Source of the DNA: Yersinia alsatica
GTDB taxonomy: Bacteria > Pseudomonadota > Gammaproteobacteria > Enterobacterales > Enterobacteriaceae
NCBI RefSeq assembly: GCF_902170305.1
Contig: NZ_CABHWW010000033.1
Span: 310,001-374,000, forward strand
Length of the DNA stretch: 64,000 nt
Direction of reading: 5' to 3'
The translations under genes were made by a program, and so were the position numbers. Shown here piece by piece: positions 23,248-35,197 of this stretch. Positions within the stretch are counted from its first letter, which is position 1. Every line of letters begins with the position of its first letter. The notes beneath the pieces are model-generated. The model worked only from the letters and a program-made list of their open reading frames with translations. It ran no database searches and was not told the origin of the DNA.

Positions 23248-23757
23248 TCACTCACCTTTATTCATTGCCGTCTTTTCAGCTGGGCTTAAGAAGCCTTCAA
23301 ATATCACCAACGCAGCACCGATACAGATTGCTGTATCGGCGATGTTAAAGGTGGGGAAATGCCAGTTGTTGACGTGGAAATCGATAAAATCAATTACCGC
23401 GCCATGCACCATACGATCAAACAAGTTACCCAATGCCCCACCGATAATCAGAGCATAAGCGCAATTAAGCAGACGTTGTTTGGCGGTAGAGCGATACATC
23501 AGCACCATCAATATGACTGAAATACCGATAGCTATCCCCGCAAAGAACCAACGCTGCCAACCACTTTTATCCGCAAGGAAGCTAAATGCTGCACCAAAAT
23601 TCTGGGCATAGGTCAGGTTGAAAAAAGGAATCAGTGGCACAGATTCATACAGAGCAAAGTGGGTCATGACCCACTGTTTGCTACCGAGATCCAAAATCAC
23701 CACCAGTACTGCCAGCCATAACCAGCGCAATCCGGTCGAACAAATAGGTTTACTCAT
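23248..23757 (-). CDS. lspA: Lipoprotein signal peptidase LspA
   Basis: Inner-membrane aspartic protease that cuts prolipoproteins before the lipidated cysteine. The 169 residues give four transmembrane segments. The catalytic aspartates lie in [10 protein letters not shown] and [10 protein letters not shown], and the [10 protein letters not shown] segment is family-typical. The ATG start overlaps the ileS stop (TAATG), so the two are translationally coupled. Confidence 0.97.
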   Translation of the reverse strand: MSKPICSTGLRWLWLAVLVVILDLGSKQWVMTHFALYESVPLIPFFNLTYAQNFGAAFSFLADKSGWQRWFFAGIAIGISVILMVLMYRSTAKQRLLNCAYALIIGGALGNLFDRMVHGAVIDFIDFHVNNWHFPTFNIADTAICIGAALVIFEGFLSPAEKTAMNKGE

Positions 23758-26573
23758 TAGGCGTACTTACGCTCTTCACCGTCTCCGGCGACGTTAGTGA
23801 CACAGCGGCCGCACAGCTCAGCATGTTCCGCTACCAAACCGATATCTTGAGTGTAATGCCAGCAACGTGGGCACTTCTCACCATCAGCTTTATTAAAGGT
23901 AATCTTCAACCCAGCAATCAGTTCGCTCTGCTGCGCATCATCACCTGCGTCGGCATAATCGGCAACTTTCGCACCGGAGGTCAACAGCACGAAACGCAAC
24001 TCATCTTGCAAGCTGTTCAAGCGCTCAGCCAGTTCTGGCGTGGCATACAAGGTTACGGCTGCTTCCAGAGAACCCCCGATACGCTTGTCGCTACGAGCCT
24101 GTTCCAGCACTTTGTTGACTTCGCCACGGACTTTCAACAGCTCAGCCCAGAAAGTATCGTTCATACTTTCGTCACCTGCCAACCCGAACAGCCCTTCATA
24201 CCACTCTTCAGTGAAGACATACTGCGGACGTTGACCCGGTAATTGGTTCCAGATTTCATCTGCTGTGAAGGACATAATAGGTGCCATCCAGCGAACCAAT
24301 GCTTCTGCGATATGGAACAGCGCAGTCTGACAACTACGGCGGGCAACACTGTCGCCTTTTGCCGTGTACTGACGGTCTTTAATGATATCGAGATAGAAAG
24401 AACCCATTTCAACCGAGCAGAACTGCATCAACCGCTGTACCACCAAGTGGAAATCGTAACTTTCATACGCGGCCATAATTTCGGCTTGAGCGGCCTGTGC
24501 ACGGCCAACAGCCCAACGGTCAACCACCACCATATCTTCCGGTTTCACCTGATGCTGTGCGGGATCGAAACCATTAAGGTTCGCCAGCAAGAAGCGCGCG
24601 GTGTTACGGATACGACGATATGAATCAGCGGAACGTTTCAGAATTTCATCAGAAACAGCGATTTCACCGGTGTAATCCGTTGATGCCACCCATAAACGCA
24701 GGATGTCGCCACCCAGTTTGTTCATGACGTCTTGCGGGCTGATGGTGTTGCCGATGGATTTGGACATTTTGCGCCCTTGACCATCAACAGTGAAACCATG
24801 AGTCAGCACCTGGCGATATGGCGCTTTGCCTTTCATCGCGGTCGCAATCATCAATGACGACATAAACCAGCCGCGGTGTTGGTCAGAGCCTTCCAGATAC
24901 ATATCTGGGCTATGGCCATTAAACTCTGGGCGCACATCAACCACTGAAGAGTGGGTTGAGCCGGAGTCAAACCAGACATCCAGAGTATCGGGAACTTTGA
25001 CGTAATCTGCAGCATCAGCACCCAAGATTTCAGCAGGATCCAGATCCCACCACGCCTGAATACCATCTTGCTCTACGCGCTTGGCGACTTCTTCCATCAG
25101 CTCAGTGCTGCGTGGGTGAAGCACTTCGGTCTCTTTATGGACAAACAGAGACATAGGCACACCCCAAGTGCGCTGACGCGAGATACACCAATCTGGGCGG
25201 TTTGCCACCATGGTTTCGATACGCGCCTGGCCCCAATCAGGGATCCACTGCACGCCTTTGATCTCTTCCAAAGACTGCTTACGCAGACCTTTTTGATCCA
25301 TGCTGATGAACCATTGCGGGGTAGCACGGAAGATGATTGGCGTTTTGTGACGCCAGCAGCACGGGTAACTGTGGACCAGTTTTTCTACTTTCAGCAATGC
25401 GCCTTTTTCACGCAACAGCTCCACAATCACATCGTTGGCTTTAAACACAAACAGGCCGTCTAGCGTTGGATAAGTCCCCGCCAGATAGCAGCCGTTCGGC
25501 CCCACCGGATTGGCAACTTCTAAACCGTATTTCTGGCCGATAACAAAGTCATCCGGGCCGTGACCTGGTGCGGTATGAACCGCGCCGGTACCGGCATCCA
25601 GAGTCACGTGGTCACCTAAAATCGCCGGGACATCAAAGCCCATAAACGGATGAGCAAAGCGCAGCAGTTCAAGATCTGCACCTTTACATTCGCCCAATAC
25701 CGCCCACTGGGTGATACCCACGCGCTTCATGACACTTTCAACCAAATCAGCGGCTAAAATTAGGCATTCACCTTCAATCTGTACCAACTGATAAACATAT
25801 TCAGCATTCAGTGAAATCGCGCGGTTAGCAGGTAAAGTCCACGGGGTGGTAGTCCAGATAACCAGCGAGATCGGGCTATTGACCTGAGTTACGCCAAATT
25901 TTGCGCTCACCGCGGCGGCATCGACGGCGTTGAAACGCACATCAATGGATGGCGATGTTTTATCGTAATATTCGACTTCAGCTTCAGCCAGTGACGAACC
26001 GCAGTCGGTGCACCAATGCACTGGCTTCGCGCCTTTGTGCAAGTGCCCGTTATCAATGATTTTGCTTAATGCACGAATGATATTGGCTTCGGTCTTGAAA
26101 TCCATCGTCAGGTAAGGATGGTCCCAATCGCCCAGCACGCCCAGACGGATAAAGTCGGCTTTCTGGCCTTCAACTTGTTCAGCCGCGTATTTACGGCAGG
26201 CAGCACGGAACTCCGCGGCACTGACCTTCTCGCCCGGCTTACCAATTAACTGTTCAACTTTTAACTCGATCGGCAGACCGTGGCAGTCCCAACCTGGAAT
26301 ATAAGGTGAGTCGTAGCCAGCCATTCCTTTCGATTTGATAATAATATCTTTGAGAATTTTGTTAACAGAGTGACCAATGTGAATGTTGCCGTTCGCATAT
26401 GGAGGGCCATCGTGCAAAATAAAGGTCTTTTTACCCTTCTTGGCCGTACGAATAATCCCGTACAGATCCTGCTCATACCAACGTTTCAGCATGTCAGGTT
26501 CACGCTTAGCCAGATCGCCGCGCATCGGGAACCCTGTTTCAGGCAAATTCAGGGTATTCTTGTAGTCACTCAT
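23757..26573 (-). CDS. ileS: Isoleucyl-tRNA synthetase
   Basis: Class I aminoacyl-tRNA synthetase, 938 residues like E. coli. It shows the HIGH motif (NGNIHIGHS), the editing (CP1) domain with [12 protein letters not shown], the KMSKS loop ([10 protein letters not shown]) and the C-terminal zinc finger with CPRCWHY and CGRCVTNV. It lies between ribF and lspA on the minus strand, the standard order. Confidence 0.98.
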   Translation of the reverse strand: MSDYKNTLNLPETGFPMRGDLAKREPDMLKRWYEQDLYGIIRTAKKGKKTFILHDGPPYANGNIHIGHSVNKILKDIIIKSKGMAGYDSPYIPGWDCHGLPIELKVEQLIGKPGEKVSAAEFRAACRKYAAEQVEGQKADFIRLGVLGDWDHPYLTMDFKTEANIIRALSKIIDNGHLHKGAKPVHWCTDCGSSLAEAEVEYYDKTSPSIDVRFNAVDAAAVSAKFGVTQVNSPISLVIWTTTPWTLPANRAISLNAEYVYQLVQIEGECLILAADLVESVMKRVGITQWAVLGECKGADLELLRFAHPFMGFDVPAILGDHVTLDAGTGAVHTAPGHGPDDFVIGQKYGLEVANPVGPNGCYLAGTYPTLDGLFVFKANDVIVELLREKGALLKVEKLVHSYPCCWRHKTPIIFRATPQWFISMDQKGLRKQSLEEIKGVQWIPDWGQARIETMVANRPDWCISRQRTWGVPMSLFVHKETEVLHPRSTELMEEVAKRVEQDGIQAWWDLDPAEILGADAADYVKVPDTLDVWFDSGSTHSSVVDVRPEFNGHSPDMYLEGSDQHRGWFMSSLMIATAMKGKAPYRQVLTHGFTVDGQGRKMSKSIGNTISPQDVMNKLGGDILRLWVASTDYTGEIAVSDEILKRSADSYRRIRNTARFLLANLNGFDPAQHQVKPEDMVVVDRWAVGRAQAAQAEIMAAYESYDFHLVVQRLMQFCSVEMGSFYLDIIKDRQYTAKGDSVARRSCQTALFHIAEALVRWMAPIMSFTADEIWNQLPGQRPQYVFTEEWYEGLFGLAGDESMNDTFWAELLKVRGEVNKVLEQARSDKRIGGSLEAAVTLYATPELAERLNSLQDELRFVLLTSGAKVADYADAGDDAQQSELIAGLKITFNKADGEKCPRCWHYTQDIGLVAEHAELCGRCVTNVAGDGEERKYA

Positions 26574-26604
26574 TAGATTCTCGGTTCCGTTTCGGCTAGA
26601 AATA

Positions 26605-27543
26605 TTAAACCGGTGTCTTTAGCCCGAAAAATGTTCGGGCCGTCACCACATCATTGGCGATTTGCTGCTTCAACGCATCGAGCGAAGCAAAACGCTGTTC
26701 GTTGCGCAGTTTCGCGCGGAGCACCACATCAATATGGCGCCCATAAAGATCCATAGTTACATCAAGCAGATGAACCTCTAGCTGCTGGCGAATGCCAGCA
26801 ACGGTAGGCCGAGTGCCAATATTGGCAACACCGGGCAATGGCTTTGGACCCAAGCCATAAACATCAACCGCATACACTCCTTTTACCGGAGCAACTAAAC
26901 GTTTTAACGGCAAATTCGCCGTTGGGAAGCCTATTGTGCGCCCCAGTTCGTCACCGTGAACCACACGACCAGAAATACTGTATGGGTGACCTAGCAGTGT
27001 CTCGGCCAACACCAAGTCGTCGTCATTAAGTGCCTGACGAATCGCGGTGCTGCTGATACGCAGCCCAGCATCACAAAAGCTGTCGGTGCTGATCACATCA
27101 AAACCAAACTCAGCCCCAGCTTGCTGTAATAGCTGAAAATCCCCCTGACGCCCTGCGCCAAAGCGGAAATCATCACCAACGGTTAAAAACTTAACACCCA
27201 ACTTCTCTACCAGCAACTGAGCAACGAAAGCTTGCGCAGTATTAGCAGCAAAACGCGGATCAAACTTAACGCACAATAAATAGTCAACACCGGCCTCGGC
27301 CAGATATTTAGCTTTATCGCGCAAGCGCGTCAGCCGTGCTGGTGCTTTATCTGCTGCAAACAATTCCAATGGTTGCGGTTCAAATATCATTACCATTACG
27401 GGCAGCCCCAAGCGCCGACCTTCGTGCTTTAGCTGCTCCAATAAGGCCTGATGTCCGCGATGGACACCATCAAAGTTACCGATAGTTAGCACGCAACCAT
27501 GGTGGCGTGCCCGGATATTATGTATACCGCGAATTAGCTCCAT
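26605..27543 (-). CDS. ribF: Bifunctional riboflavin kinase / FAD synthetase RibF
   Basis: Phosphorylates riboflavin to FMN and adenylates FMN to FAD. The 312 residues comprise an N-terminal FAD-synthetase nucleotidyltransferase domain ([10 protein letters not shown] motif, ~1-185) and a C-terminal flavokinase barrel ([18 protein letters not shown]). It is the first gene of the ribF-ileS-lspA-fkpB-ispH cluster and is divergent from rpsT. Confidence 0.97.
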   Translation of the reverse strand: MELIRGIHNIRARHHGCVLTIGNFDGVHRGHQALLEQLKHEGRRLGLPVMVMIFEPQPLELFAADKAPARLTRLRDKAKYLAEAGVDYLLCVKFDPRFAANTAQAFVAQLLVEKLGVKFLTVGDDFRFGAGRQGDFQLLQQAGAEFGFDVISTDSFCDAGLRISSTAIRQALNDDDLVLAETLLGHPYSISGRVVHGDELGRTIGFPTANLPLKRLVAPVKGVYAVDVYGLGPKPLPGVANIGTRPTVAGIRQQLEVHLLDVTMDLYGRHIDVVLRAKLRNEQRFASLDALKQQIANDVVTARTFFGLKTPV

Positions 27544-27895
27544 AGCTGGCTCAAAACAGTGGAAATCGCCGGATTATACCTTGTACAGCGGTTAAGGTTA
27601 ACCCGCGATTGGCACCTTTAACCGAAAGTCATGCCATTTTGCCAATAATCTGCAGGTAAAATCCCTTTTACTGACTTTATCCTGTAGAATACGTTCGCCG
27701 TTGAATACAGAAGCTGGTTGAGGTTTTTGCAAGAATCACTGTCTGCAAGAATCACTGTCGAATCCTTTCGAGGCAGTGAACTGTGGAATTTTCTTTCGAA
27801 AGACTGTATTCCACAGCGCGAAGCTGGTAAAATCCCGCTCCATCACAACGTAGCAAGTGCCGCCCGTACAAACGGCGCTTATTTGCACAAATCCA
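27544..27895. other. ribF-rpsT divergent region with short tandem and inverted repeats
   Basis: No gene seen. It contains a 16-bp unit repeated twice in tandem (tgcaagaatcactgtc at 27728 and 27744). A nested inverted repeat follows: ctgtggaat at 27781-27789 pairs with attccacag at 27808-27816, around the palindrome tctttcgaaaga. These could belong to the long leader of rpsT or to a regulatory site. Confidence 0.6.
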
Positions 27896-27924
27896 TTGAC
27901 AATCGAAGGCGAAAAGGGCATATT
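27896..27924 (+). promoter_or_regulatory. Probable rpsT promoter
   Basis: TTGACA at 27896, a 17-bp spacer and catatt at 27919 give a near-consensus sigma-70 promoter about 50 bp before the rpsT start, in a position like the downstream rpsT promoter of E. coli. Confidence 0.65.
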
Positions 27925-27972
27925 CCTCGGCCTTTGAATCGTCCTCAATAGAATATATTTGGGAGTTGGACC

Positions 27973-28236
27973 TTGGCTAATATCAAATCAGCTAAGAAAC
28001 GCGCCGTACAGTCTGAGAAACGCCGCAAGCATAACGCTAGCCGTCGCTCAATGGTGCGTACCTTCATTAAGAAGGTTTATGCGGCAATTGCAGCTGGCGA
28101 TAAAGACGCAGCGCAAAAAGCATTTAATGAAATGCAACCAATCGTGGATCGTCAGTCCTGTAAAGGTCTGATCCACAAAAACAAAGCAGCGCGCCATAAG
28201 TCAAACTTAGTAGCGCAAATCAACGCAATGCAGTAA
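27973..28236 (+). CDS. rpsT: 30S ribosomal protein S20
   Basis: Small basic protein that binds the 5' and 3' minor domains of 16S rRNA in early 30S assembly. The 87 residues start [20 protein letters not shown] after the initiator and are highly conserved. The start is TTG behind GGGAG, as in E. coli, where the UUG codon and leader take part in S20 autogenous control. It stands alone between a promoter and a terminator. Confidence 0.98.
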
Positions 28237-28258
28237 TTGCATTACGTCGACTGCTTAG

Positions 28259-28287
28259 TAAAAAGACCGGCCTAGGCCGGTCTTTTT
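28259..28287 (+). terminator. Terminator of rpsT
   Basis: Perfect GC-rich stem (aaaagaccggcc / ggccggtctttt) with a minimal loop and a T run, 25 bp after rpsT. Confidence 0.92.
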
Positions 28288-28342
28288 ATGCATTCTTCAA
28301 ACCCACAGACTCTTTTTAATCTGCAAATTTTAGCCACTAATT

Positions 28343-29242
28343 TTAGCCACTAAAGAGTGCAGAAAAATCTTTGTTACATACCCGCTGTACCGCCGGATGC
28401 TGGATCATACGCTCAGCAAAAATAACGTAATACTCTTCCTGTACATTATCTAAGCGGCCAATTTCTACAATTTTGTCATCTTTAGCATAGGTATCAGCTG
28501 CATATATTGTCGGCGCAACAAAAATAGCATTGTTATAGAGAGCAAAGGCATTCATCAATGCCGCGTCATCAAACTCCCCCAGAATCTCTACTTTGAGCCC
28601 TTTGCTGTTAATCCAGTTCAGTAATTTACGCCCCAGCATGGAACGGCGACCAGGGATCAACAAACGCTTTTGCTGTAAACAAGCCGGGAACGGCAACTCC
28701 GGAATGGGCTGACGACAGTAAAAACTGACACTGCACTCCCCGAGTTTCACCGAGAATAACCCTTCTTGTTGGCTGGAATCGACGGGGCAGTCAGACAAAA
28801 TCATATCCAGTTTATGCTGGCTCAATTGCTCCAATAACATTTCATGGGTCGATTCAAAACAGCGCAGATGAATTTTTTCATGATCTGCCACGGCAGTCTC
28901 TAATACTTGGCTAACCAGCCGCTTGGATAATGCATCAGCAACACCGACATCAAAGAGCAAATTAGCTTCTTTACGATAATTAACGATATCCAGCATTTCA
29001 TGGCTGAGCATAAACATTTTATCGGCATAGCGAAAAACCAGCTGACCCAGCTCTGATGGCACCAGCCCTCGCCCTTGGCGTTTGAATAATTTGCCGCCCA
29101 TACGTTCTTCCAAGGCTTTAATTTGCCCGGTAATGGTCTGTGGCGTTAGAAATAAAGCTTCAGCAGCGCCAACGACTGAGCCTTCCTTACAGACCTGCCA
29201 GAAATAATACAGATGATTAAAATTGATATGTGACATTCGCAT
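28343..29242 (-). CDS. nhaR: LysR-type activator NhaR
   Basis: Sodium-responsive activator of nhaA. The 299 residues have an N-terminal winged helix-turn-helix ([20 protein letters not shown], ~20-40) and a C-terminal effector domain, very similar to E. coli NhaR. The start [14 protein letters not shown] matches the E. coli N-terminus. It lies downstream of nhaA on the same strand, so nhaA-nhaR co-transcription is likely. In E. coli NhaR also activates pgaABCD, which corresponds to hmsHFRS in Yersinia. Confidence 0.95.
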   Translation of the reverse strand: MRMSHINFNHLYYFWQVCKEGSVVGAAEALFLTPQTITGQIKALEERMGGKLFKRQGRGLVPSELGQLVFRYADKMFMLSHEMLDIVNYRKEANLLFDVGVADALSKRLVSQVLETAVADHEKIHLRCFESTHEMLLEQLSQHKLDMILSDCPVDSSQQEGLFSVKLGECSVSFYCRQPIPELPFPACLQQKRLLIPGRRSMLGRKLLNWINSKGLKVEILGEFDDAALMNAFALYNNAIFVAPTIYAADTYAKDDKIVEIGRLDNVQEEYYVIFAERMIQHPAVQRVCNKDFSALFSG

Positions 29243-29396
29243 GTTGTTATCTCCTTAACATATCGCCGAGCCGAATAGAGGGCTCCATGCACGACTAAAC
29301 ATTCCCTGTTCCGAGACTTCACAAAATGAAAGCCAGGAAATCCATCAAGTAAAACGCCAGTGCCGCAACCTGCAGCACTGGCCATTTAGTTCTGAA

Positions 29397-30575
29397 TTAG
29401 TGAGCCGCTTTTCTGTTTGCAGGCAAGGCTAACCGTAATAAACAATAGCCCACAACTGCTGCGGAGGTCGAACCTAGCAATATACCCAGTTTAGAATAGG
29501 TCGTCAGGGCAATATCGCCGCCTTCAAAGGCCAGTGACGCGATAAATATCGACATGGTGAAGCCGATACCGCATAGCACTGATACGGCAAAAATCTGCTT
29601 AAAGTTTATCGCATCTGGCAGTTTAGCAATCCCTAACTTAACCGCTAGCCAACTAAATAAGAAAATCCCCAGCGGCTTACCAATAAACAGACCGCTTGCA
29701 ATCCCAAGAGGCAGTAGCGATGTCAATCCTGAGAGAGAGACACCTTGCAATGAAACGCCTGCATTGGCAAAAGCGAATAACGGTAAAATCAAATAAGCCA
29801 CCCACGGGTGCAAGCCATGCTCCAGCGATTCTGAAGGTGAGCGCTTATCTTTAGTGTGCAGCGGGATCATAAAGCCCACAATCACCCCGGCTAACGTCGC
29901 GTGCACGCCAGATTTAAGAATACAGACCCACAGAACTAATCCCACCAGTAAATAGGCTGATGTTTTTCCGACACCCCGCCAGTTCATATAGCCCAATAGC
30001 GCAATAGCCGCGGCGGCAACCCCCAAGGCTGGCACTGAAACTTCATGGGTATAGAACAATGCAATGATAATGATGACACCCAAGTCATCAATAATGGCTA
30101 ATGCCAGTAAAAAGACCTTCAAGCTGGTTGGAACTCGGTTCCCCAGCAATGCCATGACACCCAATGCAAAAGCAATATCAGTAGCGGCTGGAATTGCCCA
30201 ACCTTGGCGGGTGACGTCATCCGCCCCATTAAACAGTAAGTAAATCAGGGCGGGAGCCAACATACCCCCCAATGCTGCAATGGCCGGGAACACTGCTTTA
30301 TCGCGCCCTGCCAATGACCCTTCCATCAGTTCGCGCTTCACTTCCAGCCCGACAACCAGGAAGAACACTGCCATTAAGCCATCGTTAACCCATAACAGCA
30401 GCGGCTTACTAATATCCAGCGACGCTATCTTTACTGATACCGGCACATCAAGAAATGATAGATACAGCCCTTGGAGTGGGCTGTTAGCCATAAATAAGGC
30501 CACAAGCGCGGCAAAAATTAAAATTAAACCGCCTGCAGCCTCTTGGCGTAAAAATTGACGAATTATGTTTGTCAC
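29397..30575 (-). CDS. nhaA: Na+/H+ antiporter NhaA
   Basis: Exchanges cytoplasmic Na+ or Li+ for two H+ across the inner membrane. The 392 residues form about 12 transmembrane helices. The essential adjacent aspartates are in [10 protein letters not shown], another conserved aspartate is in ATDIAFALG, and the pH-sensor histidine is in SGVHATLAG. The start is GTG with AAGGAGT about 8 bp upstream. Placed directly before nhaR, as in E. coli. Confidence 0.97.
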   Translation of the reverse strand: MTNIIRQFLRQEAAGGLILIFAALVALFMANSPLQGLYLSFLDVPVSVKIASLDISKPLLLWVNDGLMAVFFLVVGLEVKRELMEGSLAGRDKAVFPAIAALGGMLAPALIYLLFNGADDVTRQGWAIPAATDIAFALGVMALLGNRVPTSLKVFLLALAIIDDLGVIIIIALFYTHEVSVPALGVAAAAIALLGYMNWRGVGKTSAYLLVGLVLWVCILKSGVHATLAGVIVGFMIPLHTKDKRSPSESLEHGLHPWVAYLILPLFAFANAGVSLQGVSLSGLTSLLPLGIASGLFIGKPLGIFLFSWLAVKLGIAKLPDAINFKQIFAVSVLCGIGFTMSIFIASLAFEGGDIALTTYSKLGILLGSTSAAVVGYCLLRLALPANRKAAH

Positions 30576-30738
30576 AATGAATGACTCCTTACATCGGACA
30601 GTGAGCTGGTGCTCGGCAAATCAATTCATAAATCTTAGGATAATCCTCAATTCGAAAAAAGTCGTTTTTATAGCATTGAATGCTCGATAAAACCGATCCA
30701 TTACTGATGTACGTCACAGATATTTCGCGATGACGATG

Positions 30739-30770
30739 AAAAAAATCCCCGATGGTTATCGAGGATTTTA
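30739..30770 (-). terminator. Terminator of dnaKJ
   Basis: Imperfect 10-bp stem (aatccccgat / atcgaggatt, loop ggtt) followed by six T on the minus strand, 45 bp past dnaJ. Confidence 0.8.
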
Positions 30771-30812
30771 ATTTTCATCTGCTTTATTAGCTTGTTAGCA
30801 GCTAAATCGCAA

Positions 30813-31943
30813 CTAGCGGGTCAGGTCATCAAAGAATTTCTTAACGCCATCTAAAAAGCTTTTAGAACGTGGGCTGTTTTTCTCGCCCGCGGCACCAACA
30901 AAGCTTTCTTCCAGTTCACGCAACAGTTGTTTCTGTTTTTCGTTCAGATGGACCGGAGTCTCAACCACAACACGGCACAGCAAGTCGCCTTGACTACCAC
31001 CGCGAACAGATTTAACCCCTTTGCCACGCATACGGAACAGTTTGCCCGTTTGCGTTTCTGCAGGTACTTTCAGCTTAACTCGGCCATCCAACGTCGGAAC
31101 TTCAATCTCGCCGCCCAAGGCTGCCATTGCAAAGTTAATTGGGACTTCGCAATAGAGGTTATTGCCTTCGCGCTCGAAGATTGGGTGCGCTTTGACCTGA
31201 ACCTGAACGTACAAATCACCCGCTGGTGCGCCGTGTTCACCGGCTTCACCTTCACCGCTTAAACGAATGCGGTCACCGGTATCCACGCCCGCCGGGATCT
31301 TAACCGACAGCGTTTTTGATTTCTCAACACGACCATGTCCATGACATTTATTGCACGGGTCTTTAATAATTTGACCGCTGCCATGACAAGTCGGACACGC
31401 CTGCTGTACGGTGAAGAACCCTTGGCGCATATGCACCTGACCTGCCCCACGGCAAGTCGAACAAGTCACCGGAGAACTGCCTGGCTTAGCACCGCTACCG
31501 TGGCAAACATCACACTCATTTAGCGTCGGAATACGGATTTCTTTGGTCACACCCCGGACAGCTTCTTCCAGTGTCAGATCCATGTTGTAGCGCAGATCTG
31601 AACCACGGGATGCACGTTGACGACGGCCACCACCAAAGATATCACCGAAAACATCACCAAAAATGTCGCTAAAGTCTGCACCACCGCCACCAAAACCGCC
31701 ACCGCCCATGCCACCTTGTTCAAAGGCTGCATGACCATATTGATCATAGGCTGCGCGCTTTTGTGGGTCGGTCAGAATTTCGTAAGCTTCCTTAACTTCT
31801 TTGAAATTTTCGCCGGTATCGTTCTCGTCCTGATTACGATCCGGATGATACTTTACCGCCAGGCGTTTATAGGCCTTTTTGATTTCACGTTCATCGGCGT
31901 CCTTTTTGACGCCTAAAACCTCGTAATAATCTCTCTTCGCCAT
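30813..31943 (-). CDS. dnaJ: Co-chaperone DnaJ (Hsp40)
   Basis: Delivers substrates to DnaK and stimulates its ATPase. The 376-residue type I protein has the J domain with HPD (YHPDRNQ), a Gly/Phe-rich linker ([10 protein letters not shown] region) and the four CxxCxGxG zinc repeats ([32 protein letters not shown]). The C-terminal substrate-binding and dimerisation region follows. It is downstream of dnaK, 112 bp away. Confidence 0.98.
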   Translation of the reverse strand: MAKRDYYEVLGVKKDADEREIKKAYKRLAVKYHPDRNQDENDTGENFKEVKEAYEILTDPQKRAAYDQYGHAAFEQGGMGGGGFGGGGADFSDIFGDVFGDIFGGGRRQRASRGSDLRYNMDLTLEEAVRGVTKEIRIPTLNECDVCHGSGAKPGSSPVTCSTCRGAGQVHMRQGFFTVQQACPTCHGSGQIIKDPCNKCHGHGRVEKSKTLSVKIPAGVDTGDRIRLSGEGEAGEHGAPAGDLYVQVQVKAHPIFEREGNNLYCEVPINFAMAALGGEIEVPTLDGRVKLKVPAETQTGKLFRMRGKGVKSVRGGSQGDLLCRVVVETPVHLNEKQKQLLRELEESFVGAAGEKNSPRSKSFLDGVKKFFDDLTR

Positions 31944-31972
31944 TCTCTTTTTTTCCTACCCTTAACATGCGT

Positions 31973-32004
31973 GCACGGGCGTAGAGTTTCCTCGACGCCC
32001 GTGC
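31973..32004 (-). other. Strong hairpin in the dnaK-dnaJ spacer
   Basis: A perfect 10-bp inverted repeat, gcacgggcgt at 31973-31982 and acgcccgtgc at 31995-32004, with a 12-nt loop. No T run follows toward dnaJ, so it is not a canonical terminator. It may stabilise or process the message, or lower dnaJ expression relative to dnaK. Confidence 0.7.
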
Positions 32005-32055
32005 TGGTTTCCAGCAACAGTAAGGCCTACTACTGCTGTGCCCGCTTAAGGGCGA

Positions 32056-33966
32056 TTATTTTTTATCTTTCACTTCTTCGAATTCGGCGTCTACGACGTC
32101 GTCTTCTTTCTTGGCACTGGTATCACCAGCATCACCGCCTGCGGCAGCTTGCTGCTGTTGTGCCATTTCCAGCAACTTGCCAGAAACCTGCACCAGAGCC
32201 TGAGTTTTCGCTTCGATTTCAGCTTTGTCTTCGCCTTTCAGAGCGGCTTCCAGAGCTTTCACCGCGTCTTCGATGGCAGTTTTGTCTTCAGCTGGCAGTT
32301 TGTCACCGGCTTCTTCCAACTGTTTACGAGTACCGTGAATCAGATGGTCAGCTTGGTTACGGGTCTGTACCAGCTCTTCAAACTTACGGTCTGCTTCAGC
32401 GTTAGCTTCAGCATCACGTACCATTTTCTGGATCTCTTCCTCATTCAAACCAGAAGATGCTTTGATGGTGATCTTCTGCTCACGACCGGTATTTTTGTCT
32501 TTAGCAGACACATGCAAAATACCATCGGCGTCGATATCGAAAGTCACTTCGATTTGCGCCATGCCGCGAGGTGCCGCCTGGATACCGTCCAGATTGAACT
32601 GACCCAGAGACTTGTTATCCTGAGCACGTTTACGTTCACCCTGCAGCACATGGATGGTTACTGCAGACTGGTTGTCTTCCGCAGTAGAGAACACCTGGCT
32701 GTGCTTAGTTGGGATAGTGGTGTTTTTAGTGATAAGCGGAGTCATCACACCACCCATGGTTTCAATACCCAGTGACAGTGGGGTAACGTCCAGCAACAGA
32801 ACGTCTTTCACTTCACCAGACAGAACACCACCCTGCACTGCCGCACCAATAGCTACAGCTTCATCTGGGTTAACGTCTTTACGTGGCTCTTTACCGAAGA
32901 AATCAGCAACTTTCTTCTGAACCATTGGCATACGAGTCTGACCACCCACCAGGATAACGTCCTGGATGTCGGAAACAGACAGGCCAGCATCCTGCAGAGC
33001 CACTTTCAGTGGTTCAATAGAACGGTTGACCAAATCTTCAACCAGTGACTCCAATTTAGCGCGAGTCACTTTGATGTTCATGTGTTTTGGACCATTGCCA
33101 TCAGCCGTGATGTACGGCAGGTTGACGTCGGTCTGCTGAGCTGAAGACAGCTCAATTTTCGCTTTTTCAGCGGCTTCTTTCAGACGCTGCATTGCCAGTG
33201 GATCGGTACGCAGATCCATGCCCTGATCTTTCTTGAATTCATCAACCAAGTAGTTAATCAGACGGCTATCGAAGTCTTCACCACCCAGGTGGGTATCACC
33301 GTTGGTTGCCAGAACTTCAAAGGTTTTTTCGCCATCAACTTCGTCGATTTCGATAATTGAGATATCGAAAGTACCACCACCAAGGTCATAAACCGCGATA
33401 GTACGGTTGCCGACTTCTTTATCCAGACCGTAGGCCAATGCTGCTGCGGTTGGCTCGTTGATGATACGTTTTACTTCCAGACCTGCGATACGGCCAGCAT
33501 CTTTGGTTGCCTGACGCTGAGCATCGTTAAAGTATGCAGGCACAGTGATAACCGCTTCAGTCACTGGCTCACCCAGATAATCTTCAGCCGTTTTCTTCAT
33601 TTTCTTCAGTACTTCAGCAGAAATCTGCGGTGGTGCAATTTTTTGGCCTCTTACTTCCAGCCAAGCGTCACCATTATCAGCAGCAACGATTTTGTACGGC
33701 ATGATGCTCTTATCACGCTGTGCTTCTTCGTCCTGGAAACGACGGCCAATCAAACGCTTGATAGCAAACAGTGTGTTTTCTGCGTTAGTGACAGCCTGAC
33801 GTTTAGCTGGTTGACCAACCAGAATCTCACCATCTTGGGTATACGCGATAATAGAAGGCGTTGTGCGATCGCCTTCGGCGTTTTCCAGCACGCGCGCAGT
33901 TGTGCCATCCATAATTGCTACACAAGAGTTGGTAGTACCCAAGTCGATACCAATAATTTTACCCAT
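32056..33966 (-). CDS. dnaK: Chaperone DnaK (Hsp70)
   Basis: ATP-dependent chaperone and negative regulator of sigma-32. The 636 residues contain the nucleotide-binding domain ([36 protein letters not shown]), the linker [13 protein letters not shown], the substrate-binding domain and the conserved C-terminal acidic tail ending EEVKDKK. Upstream there is a sigma-32 promoter; dnaJ follows in the operon. Confidence 0.98.
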   Translation of the reverse strand: MGKIIGIDLGTTNSCVAIMDGTTARVLENAEGDRTTPSIIAYTQDGEILVGQPAKRQAVTNAENTLFAIKRLIGRRFQDEEAQRDKSIMPYKIVAADNGDAWLEVRGQKIAPPQISAEVLKKMKKTAEDYLGEPVTEAVITVPAYFNDAQRQATKDAGRIAGLEVKRIINEPTAAALAYGLDKEVGNRTIAVYDLGGGTFDISIIEIDEVDGEKTFEVLATNGDTHLGGEDFDSRLINYLVDEFKKDQGMDLRTDPLAMQRLKEAAEKAKIELSSAQQTDVNLPYITADGNGPKHMNIKVTRAKLESLVEDLVNRSIEPLKVALQDAGLSVSDIQDVILVGGQTRMPMVQKKVADFFGKEPRKDVNPDEAVAIGAAVQGGVLSGEVKDVLLLDVTPLSLGIETMGGVMTPLITKNTTIPTKHSQVFSTAEDNQSAVTIHVLQGERKRAQDNKSLGQFNLDGIQAAPRGMAQIEVTFDIDADGILHVSAKDKNTGREQKITIKASSGLNEEEIQKMVRDAEANAEADRKFEELVQTRNQADHLIHGTRKQLEEAGDKLPAEDKTAIEDAVKALEAALKGEDKAEIEAKTQALVQVSGKLLEMAQQQQAAAGGDAGDTSAKKEDDVVDAEFEEVKDKK

Positions 33967-34133
33967 CTAGAACGCCTCCACTAAAAAGTCATATTCGGTC
34001 AAGTTACTAATCTATATGTGGGCGGATTGTTTTTTTTCAACTGCCCAAATTCTTACAATCAATGTTTTCACACCCAGCATTCTACTGGCGTATGTTTCCG
34101 CTGATCCACGATTAGTCCCTGCGGTTGGGAATA
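33967..34133. other. dnaK leader, no gene seen
   Basis: Sequence between the sigma-32 promoter and the dnaK start, read on the minus strand. It carries the aggcgttct ribosome-site region; no ORF or RNA gene recognised. Confidence 0.5.
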
Positions 34134-34165
34134 AGATGGGGCCACGAAACGCAGCATCAAGGGGG
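34134..34165 (-). promoter_or_regulatory. Sigma-32 heat-shock promoter of dnaKJ
   Basis: On the minus strand the sequence reads cccccttgatg, a 13-bp spacer, then ccccatct. This matches the sigma-32 consensus and is almost the same as dnaK P1 of E. coli, about 170 bp before the dnaK start. Confidence 0.88.
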
Positions 34166-34339
34166 GAGATGAAAAAAAATTACTTTTTATCACCCTCAAG
34201 ATCATTGTTTCCAATCGCGCGGATCATTATGATGCCGCGCGCACTGAGGGAATTGACGACTTTTTGGTCATTCAGGCGCTTTATACTTATTCGGATAATT
34301 ATCCTTTTTTATTAGCATTCTGTTACTTGCAGAGGACTT

Positions 34340-34933
34340 ATGAACACCACCAAGTTGGCGAATCCTGGCCCATTAGGCCTGATGGGCTTTGGGATGACCA
34401 CCGTCTTGCTCAACCTGCACAACGCAGGCTTCTTTCCCCTGACCTCTGTTATTTTGAGCATGGGGATTTTTTACGGCGGTCTGGCACAAATTCTGGCGGG
34501 TATGCTGGAATATAAGAAAGGCAACACTTTTGCCGCTACGGCGTTTACCTCTTATGGTGCATTTTGGTTGAGCCTGGTCGGTTTGCTGATGTTGCCTAAA
34601 ATGGGTATGGCGGAAGCAACTGATGCGCAATTCCTTGGCGTTTATTTGGGCCTATGGGGTATCTTCACGCTGTTTATGTTCTTCGGCACTCTGCCAGCCA
34701 ACCGTGCTTTGCAGTTTGTTTTCGGTAGCCTGACGCTGCTGTTTGCTCTGCTGGCAGTCGGTAACTTCACCGGTAACCATTCACTGCTGGTTTTCGCTGG
34801 TTTCGAAGGCATTATTTGTGGTGCCAGCGCAATTTACCTGGCAATGGCAGAAGTACTCAATGAGCAATATGGCCGCACTGTGCTGCCAATTGGCGAACCG
34901 AGCCAAAAGTTACAAGTACAAGCTGTAGTTTAA
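34340..34933 (+). CDS. satP: Acetate/succinate-proton symporter SatP
   Basis: Inner-membrane carrier of the GPR1/FUN34/YaaH family that takes up acetate and succinate. The 197 residues give six transmembrane helices. The family signature [14 protein letters not shown] is at residues ~8-21, and the end VLPIGEPSQ matches E. coli YaaH. Start at ATG 34340, with agagga upstream. Divergent from dnaKJ; the E. coli genes yaaI and yaaW are absent from this interval. Confidence 0.95.
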   Translation: MNTTKLANPGPLGLMGFGMTTVLLNLHNAGFFPLTSVILSMGIFYGGLAQILAGMLEYKKGNTFAATAFTSYGAFWLSLVGLLMLPKMGMAEATDAQFLGVYLGLWGIFTLFMFFGTLPANRALQFVFGSLTLLFALLAVGNFTGNHSLLVFAGFEGIICGASAIYLAMAEVLNEQYGRTVLPIGEPSQKLQVQAVV

Positions 34934-34965
34934 TTACAGTCTGTTTAGAAAGCTTATATTTGACT

Positions 34966-35000
34966 GCCCCCTGAGTATTTATATTCAGGGGGCTTTTTTA
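34966..35000 (+). terminator. Terminator of satP
   Basis: A 9-bp stem (gccccctga / tcagggggc) with six T, about 33 bp after satP. Confidence 0.92.
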
Positions 35001-35197
35001 TACTTACTTATCGTAACACCGCTATTGGCAGCCCTTATATATCACCAATCATTATATATAAAAACACATCTATTTATTAACACTATAAAATAGTTAAATA
35101 GAATAATTTAAATAGATAAAGAAAACAAATAGCTCGTCATATAACATATCAATACCGTTGATAATATTGATGAGTAAAATAAACCCAAGGGCCGCCG

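Noticed and set aside
32149-32775. 208-codon frame opposite to dnaK
   Set aside because: Antisense shadow of a highly conserved gene; no ribosome site or recognisable product.
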